A stretch of DNA of 64,000 nucleotides from GYS-P2D sp964522505 (GTDB taxonomy: Bacteria > Bacteroidota > Bacteroidia > Chitinophagales > Saprospiraceae): NCBI GenBank assembly GCA_964522505.1, contig CAZFWJ010000008.1, positions 15,961-79,960 of the forward strand, written 5' to 3'. The position numbers and the translations under genes were made by a program. Positions 45,901-55,289 of this stretch are shown piece by piece (within the stretch, counting starts at the first letter, position 1; each line of letters begins with the position of its first letter). A model generated the notes under the pieces. The model was not told the origin of the DNA and did not search any database. It saw nothing but the letters and a program-made list of their open reading frames with translations.

Positions 45901-46114
45901 ATGTCAAGTTATATGGTTTCCAGATTCGATCATTAGAGTTAACGTGTAAATAGGGATTGTTAAATGAGTTATGTTAACTTATCGTATTAACATTAATAAA
46001 AAATATAATATGTAAATAGTACATATACAGGATATAGTAATTCGAGATGAAATCAATGTAAATTTAATGTTAACAAAAATTGACTTTGAATAACATTAGG
46101 TTTACATTTAAAGT
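45901..46114. other. AT-rich spacer
   Basis: A very AT-rich stretch with several TTAAC/GTTAA motifs. I see no gene and no convincing promoter; TTG-N14-TAGGTTTA near 46080-46104 has a spacer too short for the consensus. Confidence 0.4.
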
Positions 46115-46948
46115 GTGTCTAAGTACATTTTACATATTGTTATCCTTTTTGGCCTGTGTGCAAGGCCTATGGTGTCTTTATCGGCTGAAGAGCGTTTAGA
46201 GATTGACTTTACATTAGTCGAGGGGAGAATATTGATAAACGGACACTTGAGCGGACATGATGGTGTGTTCATATTCGATACGGGCACACCTGAGATTATT
46301 ATCAATGACAGCGAGATTGGCAATAATGGTACGGGCTACATGAGCTCGGTACAGGGCGATCATCCTGTTGCGATCAAAGCGGTTGACATCGTACGAGTTG
46401 CAGATTATACCTTGCCGCAGGGAAGTCTACTGATGCATATGGATCTCTCAGAGTTGCTGGGAGATATGGATCAGAAGGTTTTAGGGATCATAGGATGGTC
46501 TGCATTTGACGCTGATCAGCCCATATTCATTAACTATCGAGATAGTAAGATCATAGTAGGAAAACCAGAGTTTACACCTGACATGGTTGAAGACAACCAT
46601 GTTATCAGGCTTAACCTGACAGAAGTAGGGGATGAATTGCCAACTGTAGAAATAGAAATAAACCAAGAAATACTAACGTTTGCATTTGATACGGGGGCAC
46701 CACTACATGCCATTGGCCCCCAGAAACCTGATCAATCAAGAGGGGATATCCTCCAGGAATCTATCAAGTTAGAAGGACTAATCACCATAGCTGAAAATCA
46801 ATTTAGAGTGGAAGACATGCAAGACTTTCACGAGTTCGACGGCATCCTAAGCGTCAATGCGCTCAACACTAACTATGTAGTCATCGATCGTAGCTCGCAG
46901 CGAGTGTACCTATTCTGGGATAAGCAAGATGCGATCGCAGGACTATGA
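46115..46948 (+). CDS. Two-lobed retropepsin-like aspartic protease
   Basis: The signal segment (about 1-24, ending SLSA) is followed by two lobes, each with a retropepsin/pepsin active-site motif: FIFDTGTPEIIIN (about residue 55) and FAFDTGAPLHAIG (about residue 193). Each lobe also ends in a hydrophobic-hydrophobic-Gly-like element (LGIIGWSAF; GILSVNAL). Two catalytic Asp in one 277-residue chain suggest a single-chain enzyme of pepsin layout, or an inactive relative. It is probably periplasmic. Its stop overlaps the convergent transporter gene by 6 bases. The substrate is unknown. Confidence 0.82.
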   Translation: MSKYILHIVILFGLCARPMVSLSAEERLEIDFTLVEGRILINGHLSGHDGVFIFDTGTPEIIINDSEIGNNGTGYMSSVQGDHPVAIKAVDIVRVADYTLPQGSLLMHMDLSELLGDMDQKVLGIIGWSAFDADQPIFINYRDSKIIVGKPEFTPDMVEDNHVIRLNLTEVGDELPTVEIEINQEILTFAFDTGAPLHAIGPQKPDQSRGDILQESIKLEGLITIAENQFRVEDMQDFHEFDGILSVNALNTNYVVIDRSSQRVYLFWDKQDAIAGL

Positions 46949-47956
46949 TCCTGTAAGGAATTTCATCATAAACACAAGGATGACACTAATGGCCAGCCCG
47001 AGGAATACTTTGGCTAAGTCCATACCTATTGCCTTATACTTAGAAGAGTCCATTTTGCCATTGAGCCTGAAGTTCATTGCAATCTCTCGTCCAGCCAGTA
47101 GGCCTATGAATACCCATGTGGTACTCATCGGCAGCTTAGCATCCCAGAGGCCTAAGATATCTTGCTTGAATATGAGGAGGACGATACCATAGATTAAGTC
47201 TATGAATGTTGCCGATCTGATGTCATCAGTATTGGTCTTAGCACGTACAATATCCTGAATCTTACCACCACGAGAGTAAAAGATATATCCTAATAGCCCC
47301 ACCAGTATCAATAGCGACACGATGAATGTCGGCAGGCTCATGTCATCCTTACCGAGATAGACATAAATATTGGCGAGATCTTGGGTGAGCCACTGTGTCC
47401 ACAGAAAACCAGTAGAGAACCATTGTGCGCCTACCCAAAACTTTCGATTGGTCCATATCCCATGATCTGCACCGCCTAATGGATGTGCCAAGAATCGCTT
47501 TTCGGTAGCCTTAGTAATGAGTGTATAGACAATGGCCCCAACCCCAAATGCGATCAAATAGCCCATAACCGACTTAGTAACCATGCCTTGTAAGCTCTTG
47601 ACACTAAAAAATGTCAGAATTAAAAAAGTCGTACTAACCGGTATGCCTATGCGCGTCAATAGTAATAGGACCAATGGGGGGAGCACATAGTGCCAGGTCA
47701 ATTCATCGGGGATATCGATCTTGTCAAGGCGGTCAAACGCAATGTCGTCACCGCCAAGACCAAAGGAGTCTCCTAGGCCAAGGTATCCAATGATCAGTAT
47801 AGCCACCATGATGCTTCCAGCAAATGCCCAAAGCTCATACCACTTTCTACTTTTTTCATTAGAAGTAAGGAAGGTTCCGAGCGTTTGAATAACGTCGTTT
47901 CCGACTACAGAATAGGCGGCAAAGGCAAATCCAAACCACATGACGACCTCAGACAA
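46943..47956 (-). CDS. Divergent PiT-like phosphate permease
   Basis: A membrane protein with about nine hydrophobic segments. The internal inverted duplication of PiT carriers is seen in divergent form: VVGNDVIQTLGT with GIPVSTTFLIL in the first half, and WLTQDLANIYVYLG with PMSTTWVFIGLLAGRE in the second; the usual motif is GANDVANA with PVSTT. The substrate is probably phosphate, but the altered GANDVANA motifs leave this open. It lies 69 bases from the Na/Pi cotransporter gene on the same strand, which supports phosphate handling. 337 residues is shorter than most PiT members. Confidence 0.72.
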   Translation of the reverse strand: MSEVVMWFGFAFAAYSVVGNDVIQTLGTFLTSNEKSRKWYELWAFAGSIMVAILIIGYLGLGDSFGLGGDDIAFDRLDKIDIPDELTWHYVLPPLVLLLLTRIGIPVSTTFLILTFFSVKSLQGMVTKSVMGYLIAFGVGAIVYTLITKATEKRFLAHPLGGADHGIWTNRKFWVGAQWFSTGFLWTQWLTQDLANIYVYLGKDDMSLPTFIVSLLILVGLLGYIFYSRGGKIQDIVRAKTNTDDIRSATFIDLIYGIVLLIFKQDILGLWDAKLPMSTTWVFIGLLAGREIAMNFRLNGKMDSSKYKAIGMDLAKVFLGLAISVILVFMMKFLTGS

Positions 47957-48025
47957 GAATAACAGGCTTTAGTTGGCGTAAAACTAATTCAATTTTAAGC
48001 ATGAGCTAACAACACTGCTAGATTA

Positions 48026-49723
48026 TCATTCATTACTGCTGGATTTTTTGGCTTTCATATCATTGGAGATGTCAAATAGGCGATCTCCGATATTCTCACA
48101 TATCGAAATCATCTTAATGAATAGCAATGTGCCCTTGAGGTTAAAATCAAACTCGTCTTTGTTTTCGATGCTGATCTCATTGGCATTGTCACGATGACGA
48201 TTGATGTTTCGCTCAACCTCAGCAGCTTCTGTGAGATCAACATCAGCGTAATTTTCTTTTTCAAGATTCTGCAGTAATATCTGAATAGCCAGCTGCACAC
48301 TATCCATTATTTTATACAATTCGGTGCGTTGTATTGGAGTCAGCCAGACCTTGGTTTCGGACTTTTCCTTGATGTACTGTCCTAGATTTAAGGTGAGATC
48401 GGCGATTCGACACATGTTTTGGCTAATTCTAAAGTAGGTTCCTACATTCTGCACGATCTGCTGACTATTTCCTGAATTTGAATACTTGAATGTCTTATCC
48501 TCTATTCTATCCTTAAGAGCGAACAACTGAGTATGATGATCCGCTATGCGATCCAATAGTTCCTTTTGTTCTTCTTTATTGATGGATTTAAATTCTTTTT
48601 CGATGAGATTATGCATTGTATCAATATGTTTGCCCTGAAGCAATAATTGATGTTGTATTTCAAGTAGTGAAAGCTCCGATAGGGTGATGGCTTGCTGGTT
48701 AGCATTGCTAGCACTAAGCCTATTGGTACGGGGTAGCGTCCACTCTGCAATCCTCATGAGAAATGGGATAAAGAATACCAGTATGATCGTATTAAGCACA
48801 TTAAATGAGGTGTGAAAAGCAGCCAAGCCTATGGTCGATATTTCCTTTGAAGCGAAGGCATTCGTGCGGTTCGTTATAAAGTCAAAAATTCCCTCTAAAA
48901 GATCTAACACTGCTGGCGTGAAAAAGAACATGATTAAGGCGCCGGCAACATTAAAGAGGGTATGTATCCGTGCCGATCGCCTAGAGTTATTATTGCCCAC
49001 TAAGGCAGCTACCTCGGCGGTAAAGCATGTTCCTATATTCTCTCCAATGATCATATATGCAGCGAGATCTACGGGTATCCAACCATTAAAGGTCATCGCT
49101 AAGGTTAGGGTCATAGATGCTGACGAGGATTGCAATACCAAGGTGATCACCAATCCTATTATGATAAATAGTAGATAAGACAGTATACCATAGGAAGTAA
49201 ATCCTTTGATGAAATCAAAAACCTCTTGATTTTGAAATGAAGGCACTGATGCTTTCAGAAAATCCAGTCCAATAAACAAAAGCGCAAAGCCTATAGCTGC
49301 TTCACCCCAAACCTTATATTTTTTATCTGATCTGAAATATAAGGGCACGGCAAAAGCCAAAATGGGTAGTGTCAACGAGCTTAACTTAAATAGGAATCCA
49401 CCAAATGATACAATCCATGCGGTGATGGTTGTTCCGATGTTAGCACCCATAATGAGTCCTACTGACTGTCGGACGGAGATCATACCCGCATTGACCAAGC
49501 TAATGATCATCACCGTCGATGCCGAGGAAGTCTGTATTAATGAGGTGAAAAACGTACCGAAGGCGATACCGTTGAAGGTGTTACGTGTGAGTCGCCGGAG
49601 TAATGAACGGAGCTGTCCTCCCGAAGCACGCTGTATGCCATCACTAAGCACCTTCATTCCATAGATGAACAATGCCAATGACCCAATTACCTGTAAAATG
49701 ACTATTAAGTTATTCCAACTCAC
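48026..49723 (-). CDS. Na/Pi cotransporter family protein with PhoU-like C-terminus
   Basis: Two Na+/Pi cotransporter repeats with the paired motifs SLIQTSSASTVM and LVLQSSSASMTL, and about nine membrane segments, fill residues 1-330. Residues about 355-560 form a hydrophilic helical PhoU-like domain (two three-helix bundles) as in bacterial NptA/YjbB-type proteins. It likely moves phosphate coupled to sodium, with the PhoU-like part regulating. The upstream spacer is short; the PiT-like permease follows at 69 bases and could be in the same transcript. Confidence 0.9.
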   Translation of the reverse strand: MSWNNLIVILQVIGSLALFIYGMKVLSDGIQRASGGQLRSLLRRLTRNTFNGIAFGTFFTSLIQTSSASTVMIISLVNAGMISVRQSVGLIMGANIGTTITAWIVSFGGFLFKLSSLTLPILAFAVPLYFRSDKKYKVWGEAAIGFALLFIGLDFLKASVPSFQNQEVFDFIKGFTSYGILSYLLFIIIGLVITLVLQSSSASMTLTLAMTFNGWIPVDLAAYMIIGENIGTCFTAEVAALVGNNNSRRSARIHTLFNVAGALIMFFFTPAVLDLLEGIFDFITNRTNAFASKEISTIGLAAFHTSFNVLNTIILVFFIPFLMRIAEWTLPRTNRLSASNANQQAITLSELSLLEIQHQLLLQGKHIDTMHNLIEKEFKSINKEEQKELLDRIADHHTQLFALKDRIEDKTFKYSNSGNSQQIVQNVGTYFRISQNMCRIADLTLNLGQYIKEKSETKVWLTPIQRTELYKIMDSVQLAIQILLQNLEKENYADVDLTEAAEVERNINRHRDNANEISIENKDEFDFNLKGTLLFIKMISICENIGDRLFDISNDMKAKKSSSNE

Positions 49724-49914
49724 TTCTTAAGATAAGCTGCGGCAAGATAATCATCTTAATCTCGACAGGCCCTCCCAAGTGCTTTCAAGTTATCTTTTTT
49801 GTAAAATCAAGGATTGGAATTTACATATATGTTTTTTTATTTCTATCTCGCAGAATATGATCGTACCTCGCCAAAATGATATACCTTTATATTCCGTAAT
49901 GAAATCAGCTTAAA

Positions 49915-51546
49915 ATGTCCAAATTTATATTCGTTACGGGCGGTGTAACCTCATCACTTGGTAAAGGAATTATTTCTTCATCTCTTGCTAAATTGCTACA
50001 AGATCGAGGGCTCAGTGTTACCATTCAGAAGTTTGACCCATACATCAATGTCGACCCCGGCACACTCAATCCCTATGAGCATGGGGAGTGCTTTGTAACT
50101 GATGATGGCGCCGAGACAGATTTGGACCTAGGCCATTATGAACGATTTCTCAATATCAATACCTCTCAGGCCAATAATGTCACTACGGGTAGGATATATC
50201 AGACGGTAATTAATAAGGAGCGTGAAGGCGCATTCCTTGGTAAGACTGTACAGATTATCCCACACATCACTGATGAGATCAAAAGAAGGATAAGATTACT
50301 TGAGGAAGACAACAAGTACGACGTGATCATTACTGAGTTAGGAGGTACTGTAGGTGATATCGAGTCACTGCCATATCTCGAGGCACTGCGTCAGATCAAG
50401 AGAGAACTAAAAAAGAAAGACTGCCTCGTTATCCACTTAACGCTAATCCCATATCTGCGAGCAGCAGGAGAGCATAAGACGAAGCCAACTCAGCACTCCG
50501 TCAAAGAACTCCAGATGGCGGGTATCATACCCGATATACTAGTATGTCGTACCGAATCGCATATCTCGGAAGAGATTAAGGAGAAATTGGCTTTGTTCTG
50601 CAACGTGGAGAAGCGCAATGTAATTGAAGCAGTCGATGCGGATACCATATATAGAGTGCCTCTCCTCATGGAGCAAGAGCAGCTCGATGACATCGTTATT
50701 GAACATCTCGAGTTAGATCCCCCTAAGTTGCTGAGTCTCACAAAGTGGAAAGAGTTCCTGTTCAGGTATAATAACCCACGACATGAGGTCAATATCGTCT
50801 TAGTAGGTAAGTACAATGAACTGGCAGATGCCTATAAGTCTATCTATGAGGCCATTGGTCATGCTGGGGCAGTCAACTATTGCAGAGTGAATGTAATACC
50901 TATCCACTCCGAAAATCTTGATTATACTAACTTGCCCCTTGAGATTCACAAAATCCATGGGTTGATAGTCGCACCAGGATTTGGAGATAGAGGTATTGAA
51001 GGTAAAATCAAGGCTGTGCAATATGTACGTGAGAATAATATCCCGTTCTTAGGAATATGCCTGGGCATGCAGTGTGCCGTAGTAGAGTACTGTCGCAATG
51101 TGGTCGGTCTTGACGATGCGGCTTCTTCAGAAGTCAATCCGGAAGCTGCTGACTTGGTAATCGATCTGATGTTAGAGCAGAAGAAGATTAGTCAGAAAGG
51201 TGGCACGATGAGATTAGGCGCATATGCCTGTGATCTTACGCCAGGATCTCAAGCATCACAGGTTTATCAGCAGAAGACACAGATTTCTGAGCGACATAGA
51301 CATCGTTATGAGTTTAACAATAAGTACAAGGAGCAAATCGAATCCCATGGGATGATCCCTTCAGGTATAAATCCTCAGAACAACTTAGTCGAAATTGTCG
51401 AGATTCCAGATCACCCATTTTATATCGGCGTCCAATTTCATCCTGAGTATAAGAGTAGGGTAGAGGAGCCGCATCCATTGTTCGTGTCGCTGGTAGAGGC
51501 TGCTATTGAGTATAAAAATGCTAAGAGTTTAGCATCGTCACTGTAA
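49915..51546 (+). CDS. pyrG: CTP synthase
   Basis: It makes CTP from UTP, ATP and glutamine. The N-terminal amidoligase domain (about 1-265) has FVTGGVTSSLGKGI, QKFDPYINVDPGTLNPYEHGE (split as QKFDPYINVD and LNPYEHGE) and ELGGTVGDIES. The glutaminase domain (about 290-535) has the catalytic Cys in LGICLGMQCAVVE and the His/Glu in FHPEYKS. 543 residues is normal. The next gene begins at the base after its stop, so the two are co-transcribed. Confidence 0.97.
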   Translation: MSKFIFVTGGVTSSLGKGIISSSLAKLLQDRGLSVTIQKFDPYINVDPGTLNPYEHGECFVTDDGAETDLDLGHYERFLNINTSQANNVTTGRIYQTVINKEREGAFLGKTVQIIPHITDEIKRRIRLLEEDNKYDVIITELGGTVGDIESLPYLEALRQIKRELKKKDCLVIHLTLIPYLRAAGEHKTKPTQHSVKELQMAGIIPDILVCRTESHISEEIKEKLALFCNVEKRNVIEAVDADTIYRVPLLMEQEQLDDIVIEHLELDPPKLLSLTKWKEFLFRYNNPRHEVNIVLVGKYNELADAYKSIYEAIGHAGAVNYCRVNVIPIHSENLDYTNLPLEIHKIHGLIVAPGFGDRGIEGKIKAVQYVRENNIPFLGICLGMQCAVVEYCRNVVGLDDAASSEVNPEAADLVIDLMLEQKKISQKGGTMRLGAYACDLTPGSQASQVYQQKTQISERHRHRYEFNNKYKEQIESHGMIPSGINPQNNLVEIVEIPDHPFYIGVQFHPEYKSRVEEPHPLFVSLVEAAIEYKNAKSLASSL

Positions 51547-52077
51547 ATGCGTAAACTGAAGCTGGATGAGCTGGGCCGGTTAGATAGGTCGGGATACCAC
51601 TCTGCTGATAAAATTCCTATAACAGTCGTCCTCGACAATATCAGATCGGGTATGAATGTCGGATCCTTCTTTAGAACCTCTGATGCATACAGGATAAAGC
51701 GAATCATATTATGTGGCATTACTGCTCGCCCCCCTCATAAAGAGATATTAAAGACCGCTATAGGAGCTACCGACACCGTGGCATGGAGTTACGTCAAAGA
51801 TGTTTCGGAAGCTGTCGCTCAGGTTAAACAGGACGGATATCATATCATCGGAATAGAGCAGACAGATGAATCTAAGAGATTGGCACATTATGAAGTTTCT
51901 ACAGTCAACAAGTATGCCTTAGTATTTGGTAATGAAGTCAATGGATTAAGTGCTGATATACTTCCTCAGCTGGATGACTGTATAGAGCTTGCCCAATACG
52001 GCACCAAGCACTCGCTTAATGTATCGGTCTGTGGCGGTATTGTATTGTGGCATTTTGCAACGCCGTACTATCTATAG
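51547..52077 (+). CDS. TrmH-family RNA 2'-O-methyltransferase (short form)
   Basis: A 176-residue SPOUT methyltransferase without an N-terminal substrate-binding extension. SpoU motifs: VVLDNIRSGMNVGSFFRTSDA, FGNEVNGLS and SLNVSVCGGIVLWH. It is smaller than the first TrmH-family gene of the window and belongs to a separate, short subgroup. It starts directly at the end of pyrG, and its tail overlaps the convergent OMP gene by 10 bases. The RNA target is not known. Confidence 0.88.
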   Translation: MRKLKLDELGRLDRSGYHSADKIPITVVLDNIRSGMNVGSFFRTSDAYRIKRIILCGITARPPHKEILKTAIGATDTVAWSYVKDVSEAVAQVKQDGYHIIGIEQTDESKRLAHYEVSTVNKYALVFGNEVNGLSADILPQLDDCIELAQYGTKHSLNVSVCGGIVLWHFATPYYL

Positions 52078-52754
52078 TCTAACCTAATCCCTACTCGCAA
52101 GCCGATGCCCAGTTGACCTCCCGAAGTAGACACATTGTTATTATCGAGACCAAATACTGGTGCAAGCTCATGCCACGAGATACTAGGTAAGTATCTATAC
52201 CGTAGTAATGGTGTCAGAGTAATGACGTCAGTGACGCCGATATCGAGGCCTAAACCTCCCTGTAGAGCCAGATCAATATTACCATCCCTAAAGTCTCCAT
52301 CCACAGCTTTAGTAGAGAAGTCTGCTCCGACACCTGCCAGAATAAAGAAACCCTTTTTGAAAAAAGTTCCTTGCTTGCTGAATGTAGGGCAGTCACAGTC
52401 ACCGATTAAGTCTAGCAGATAGATATGCGTATTCACACCTCCACCGATCTGTCTTAGCCCAAGGTCTATATTGGCAAATTGCAGCTCGGTGCTCGCCTGA
52501 TGATAGCTGATATATGGATAGAACTCGATCCGCTGATCACGCAACCTAAACCAGTAATCAACTTCCACACTTACAGAAGTTGAAAATATTCGATCGTTGT
52601 TGGTAATTTGATTAGCATCATTTCTGAAGAAATCATTCCAACCAGCGTAATTATTACTGTTGTAGAACGCGCTGATGCCGATCTGGCTATAGATCCCTTG
52701 CGACAGTAATAAAAGGATAACTATTAATAATGTTTGTTTGGTAGACATATACAT
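52068..52754 (-). CDS. Outer-membrane beta-barrel protein, unknown
   Basis: A signal peptide (about 1-23, ending IYSQ) and about 200 residues of alternating beta strands with aromatic residues at strand ends, ending LGIGLRVGIRLDYR. This is the pattern of porin-like or OMP_b-brl proteins of 8-10 strands. A Cys-rich loop (GDCDCP) lies at about 118. Start is at the first ATG or at the third residue. No partner is evident. Confidence 0.68.
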   Translation of the reverse strand: MYMSTKQTLLIVILLLLSQGIYSQIGISAFYNSNNYAGWNDFFRNDANQITNNDRIFSTSVSVEVDYWFRLRDQRIEFYPYISYHQASTELQFANIDLGLRQIGGGVNTHIYLLDLIGDCDCPTFSKQGTFFKKGFFILAGVGADFSTKAVDGDFRDGNIDLALQGGLGLDIGVTDVITLTPLLRYRYLPSISWHELAPVFGLDNNNVSTSGGQLGIGLRVGIRLDYR

Positions 52755-52823
52755 ACCAACGTATCCTAAGAGAGTATCATTTTATAAAGCTCCTTGAAAA
52801 CTGAAATTGATCAGCGTGGGTTC

Positions 52824-52831
52824 TATCTTTG
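52824..52831 (+). promoter_or_regulatory. Possible -7 element of rimO
   Basis: TATCTTTG matches TAnnTTTG and ends 7 bases before the ATG at 52839; the nearest TTG (52807) is only 14 bases upstream, shorter than usual. If real, the transcript would be almost leaderless and the ATG at 52794 could not be used. Confidence 0.35.
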
Positions 52832-52838
52832 CCGCCGA

Positions 52839-54149
52839 ATGAAGACTAAGAAGCTGAAAGAAAAGGTCGAAGTGATCACCCTGGGGTGTAGCAAGAATCT
52901 TGTCGATTCTGAAAACATTGTTACCCAGCTCAAAGGTAATGAGATCAATGCCTATCATGAACACGAGGATCAACATCCAGATGTCGTTATTGTGAACACC
53001 TGCGGCTTCATAGATCTGGCTAAGGAAGAATCAGTTAATACCATCCTCGCCAATGTCGAGCGCAAGAAAGCTGGTGAAATAGAGAAGTTATATGTAACAG
53101 GATGCCTGTCACAGCGATATAAGGATGATCTTGAAGTGGAGATTCCAGAAGTCGATGCCTACTTCGGCACGATGGAGTTACCAGGCATCTTGGCGAAGTT
53201 TAATGCCGACTATCAGCATGAGCTTATCGGCGAACGTAAGATTTCAACCCTGCCTCATTATGCCTATCTCAAGATATCTGAAGGATGTAATCGGACTTGT
53301 TCTTTTTGCGCGATTCCGCTGATGCGAGGCAAGCATATTTCCAGGCCCATACCAGACTTGGTTAAGGAAGCTCAGGAGCTCGCTAAACGTGGTGTTAAAG
53401 AACTGATGCTGATTGCTCAGGAGCTCACCTACTACGGACTAGATATCTACAAGAAGAGAGAGTTACCAGCGCTGCTTATGGCGCTATCAGAAGTGGATGG
53501 CATTGAATGGATCAGATTGCACTATGCCTATCCGACTAAATTTCCTACTGAGATCTTTGATGTGATGGCAGAATTGCCTAAGGTGTGCAACTATCTGGAT
53601 ATACCCCTACAACATGCCAATGATGCTGTCCTAGATCGCATGCGGCGTCATATCACCCAGGCGGAGATGCGCGACCTTATTAAGCATGCTAAGGAAGTCG
53701 TACCCAATATTGCTATTCGGACCACCTTCATGGTGGGGTTTCCAGGTGAGACAGAATCCGAGTTTAAGGATATGTGCGATTTTATTGAGGACATGAGATT
53801 CGATAGGGTTGGGGTGTTTCAATATTCTCATGAGGAGGATACGGCTGCACACGATCTTAAGGATGATGTGCCAGCAGAGCTTATGGCTGAGCGAGCCAAT
53901 AGACTCATGGATATCCAACGAGATATCTCCTATGATCATAACACTGCGCTAATCGGTCAAGAACTTAAGGTTTTAATAGATAGAAAGGAAGGGGGATTCT
54001 TTGTGGGTCGTACGGAGTATGATTCCCCAGAAGTGGACAATGAGGTTTTAGTCGATGCTAAGAAGCACTATCTGCGTATTGGAGACTTTGCCATCATCAA
54101 GATCACTGGCTCTGAAGATTATGATCTTTATGGAGACCCGATAATATAG
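52839..54149 (+). CDS. rimO: Ribosomal protein S12 methylthiotransferase
   Basis: A radical SAM enzyme that methylthiolates Asp of ribosomal protein S12. The N-terminal UPF0004 domain supplies the three Cys of the second cluster (TLGCSKN, VNTCGF, TGCLSQ); the radical SAM motif is SEGCNRTCSFCAIP; a TRAM domain ends the protein. The LGCSKN and HYAYLKISEGC patterns fit RimO rather than MiaB. I chose ATG 52839 because MKTKKLKEKVEVITLG aligns with the family start; the ATG at 52794 adds 15 residues unlike the family. Confidence 0.93.
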   Translation: MKTKKLKEKVEVITLGCSKNLVDSENIVTQLKGNEINAYHEHEDQHPDVVIVNTCGFIDLAKEESVNTILANVERKKAGEIEKLYVTGCLSQRYKDDLEVEIPEVDAYFGTMELPGILAKFNADYQHELIGERKISTLPHYAYLKISEGCNRTCSFCAIPLMRGKHISRPIPDLVKEAQELAKRGVKELMLIAQELTYYGLDIYKKRELPALLMALSEVDGIEWIRLHYAYPTKFPTEIFDVMAELPKVCNYLDIPLQHANDAVLDRMRRHITQAEMRDLIKHAKEVVPNIAIRTTFMVGFPGETESEFKDMCDFIEDMRFDRVGVFQYSHEEDTAAHDLKDDVPAELMAERANRLMDIQRDISYDHNTALIGQELKVLIDRKEGGFFVGRTEYDSPEVDNEVLVDAKKHYLRIGDFAIIKITGSEDYDLYGDPII

Positions 54150-54187
54150 TATTAAGAACTAACCCAAGTCATAGCTGTTGCCATAAT

Positions 54188-54652
54188 ATGAACAACACTT
54201 CTGATAATCCGAAGCTATTCGATCAGGAGATCAACCCGTATCATCAGTGTCTGGTGGCGCTCATTGCGATACCAGTATTTACTTTATTGTTTTATATACC
54301 TCATTGGTTGGGAATTGCAGAAGTGGCACAGCATCAGGCGTGGACGGTCTCTGCATCGATGGTGTTGATGTTTGCGGTCTGCAACAGCGTTTTAAGTCTT
54401 AGCGCGGACAATGTGACCCCATATTGGAACAAGTCCATATACTCCTTCGTACTTGTATGTGTATTAGGAGGGGCGATGGCTTGGTGGTTCTCAGGTTTAA
54501 GTATCGGTGAGGCCAAGTCATTCAAATGGATTTATGTCGTATTCACCTTCGGCTATTTGCTTATTCTTTCGATTGTGTCATTGATGAGAAAGATCGTTTT
54601 AATCGCACAAAAGCAAGATAAGGGCCTACGGGGGGAGTCAGACGAAGATTAA
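54188..54652 (+). CDS. Four-helix membrane protein, unknown
   Basis: The 154 residues have four hydrophobic segments (about 22-42, 54-75, 87-105, 113-133) and a charged, acidic C-terminal tail (KDKGLRGESDED is split: KQDKGLRG then acidic end). It lies between rimO (38 bases upstream) and msrB (10 bases downstream), so a co-transcribed unit is likely. I recognise no family. Confidence 0.65.
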   Translation: MNNTSDNPKLFDQEINPYHQCLVALIAIPVFTLLFYIPHWLGIAEVAQHQAWTVSASMVLMFAVCNSVLSLSADNVTPYWNKSIYSFVLVCVLGGAMAWWFSGLSIGEAKSFKWIYVVFTFGYLLILSIVSLMRKIVLIAQKQDKGLRGESDED

Positions 54653-54662
54653 ATATAGAGTT

Positions 54663-55208
54663 ATGTATAAGATTTTGATATTATTTACCTTATGTGCAAT
54701 GAGCTGTCAAGTGAAGTCACAGCGTGCATTAGCAGCCGAAGATGCTGTAAAAGAACAACAGTACACCGCTAAAGCAGAATTTCCAGAGGAAATCGTACCT
54801 GTTGAGAAGTCATATGAAGAGTGGGAGCAAGAACTCACAAGATTAGAGTACTCTGTATTAAGAAATGCGGGCACTGAAAGAGCCTTTTCAGGAGATCTAT
54901 GGAATAATAAAGAAGATGGCGTCTATAGCTGCAGAGGTTGTGGCTTAGCACTATTTGATTCTGAGACTAAATATAAGTCTGGGACTGGATGGCCAAGTTT
55001 TTATCAGCCGATTAAGCCAGAGTACGTAGGAGAAGATACCGATTATAAGTTGGGATATGCCCGCACAGAGGTGCATTGCGCCAGATGTGAGGGTCATCTG
55101 GGTCATGTATTCAGAGATGGACCTCGGCCTACAGGGTTGAGATACTGTATGAATTCTGTTTCAATGGACTTCGTACCTCGAATTGATGAAGTTACAAAAG
55201 TAGAGTAG
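54663..55208 (+). CDS. msrB: Peptide-methionine (R)-S-oxide reductase, exported form
   Basis: It reduces the R form of methionine sulfoxide in proteins. Zinc Cys pairs CRGCG and CARCEG and the catalytic Cys in RYCMNSVSMDFVP are present, plus GTGWPSFYQP and GHLGHVF. The first 20 residues are a lipoprotein-type signal (LFTLCAMSC), so this copy would sit in the periplasm rather than the cytoplasm. It is 181 residues. It is last in the rimO-membrane protein-msrB run and ends before a strong terminator. Confidence 0.93.
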   Translation: MYKILILFTLCAMSCQVKSQRALAAEDAVKEQQYTAKAEFPEEIVPVEKSYEEWEQELTRLEYSVLRNAGTERAFSGDLWNNKEDGVYSCRGCGLALFDSETKYKSGTGWPSFYQPIKPEYVGEDTDYKLGYARTEVHCARCEGHLGHVFRDGPRPTGLRYCMNSVSMDFVPRIDEVTKVE

Positions 55209-55220
55209 AGCAAATAAAAG

Positions 55221-55250
55221 AATAGGGCAACGACCTTTCGTTGCCCTATT
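55221..55250 (+). terminator. Terminator between msrB and the convergent small gene
   Basis: A perfect 13-bp stem (AATAGGGCAACGA / TCGTTGCCCTATT) with a 4-base loop lies 12 bases after msrB. The T run is short on both sides; it may act in both directions. Confidence 0.8.
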
Positions 55251-55289
55251 TCTAAACCGAAATAGTATCAGCTCTGTGAGCTGTATATG

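Noticed and set aside
46080..46104. TTG-N14-TAGGTTTA before the aspartic protease
   Set aside because: The spacer is too short and the -7 box lacks the final G.
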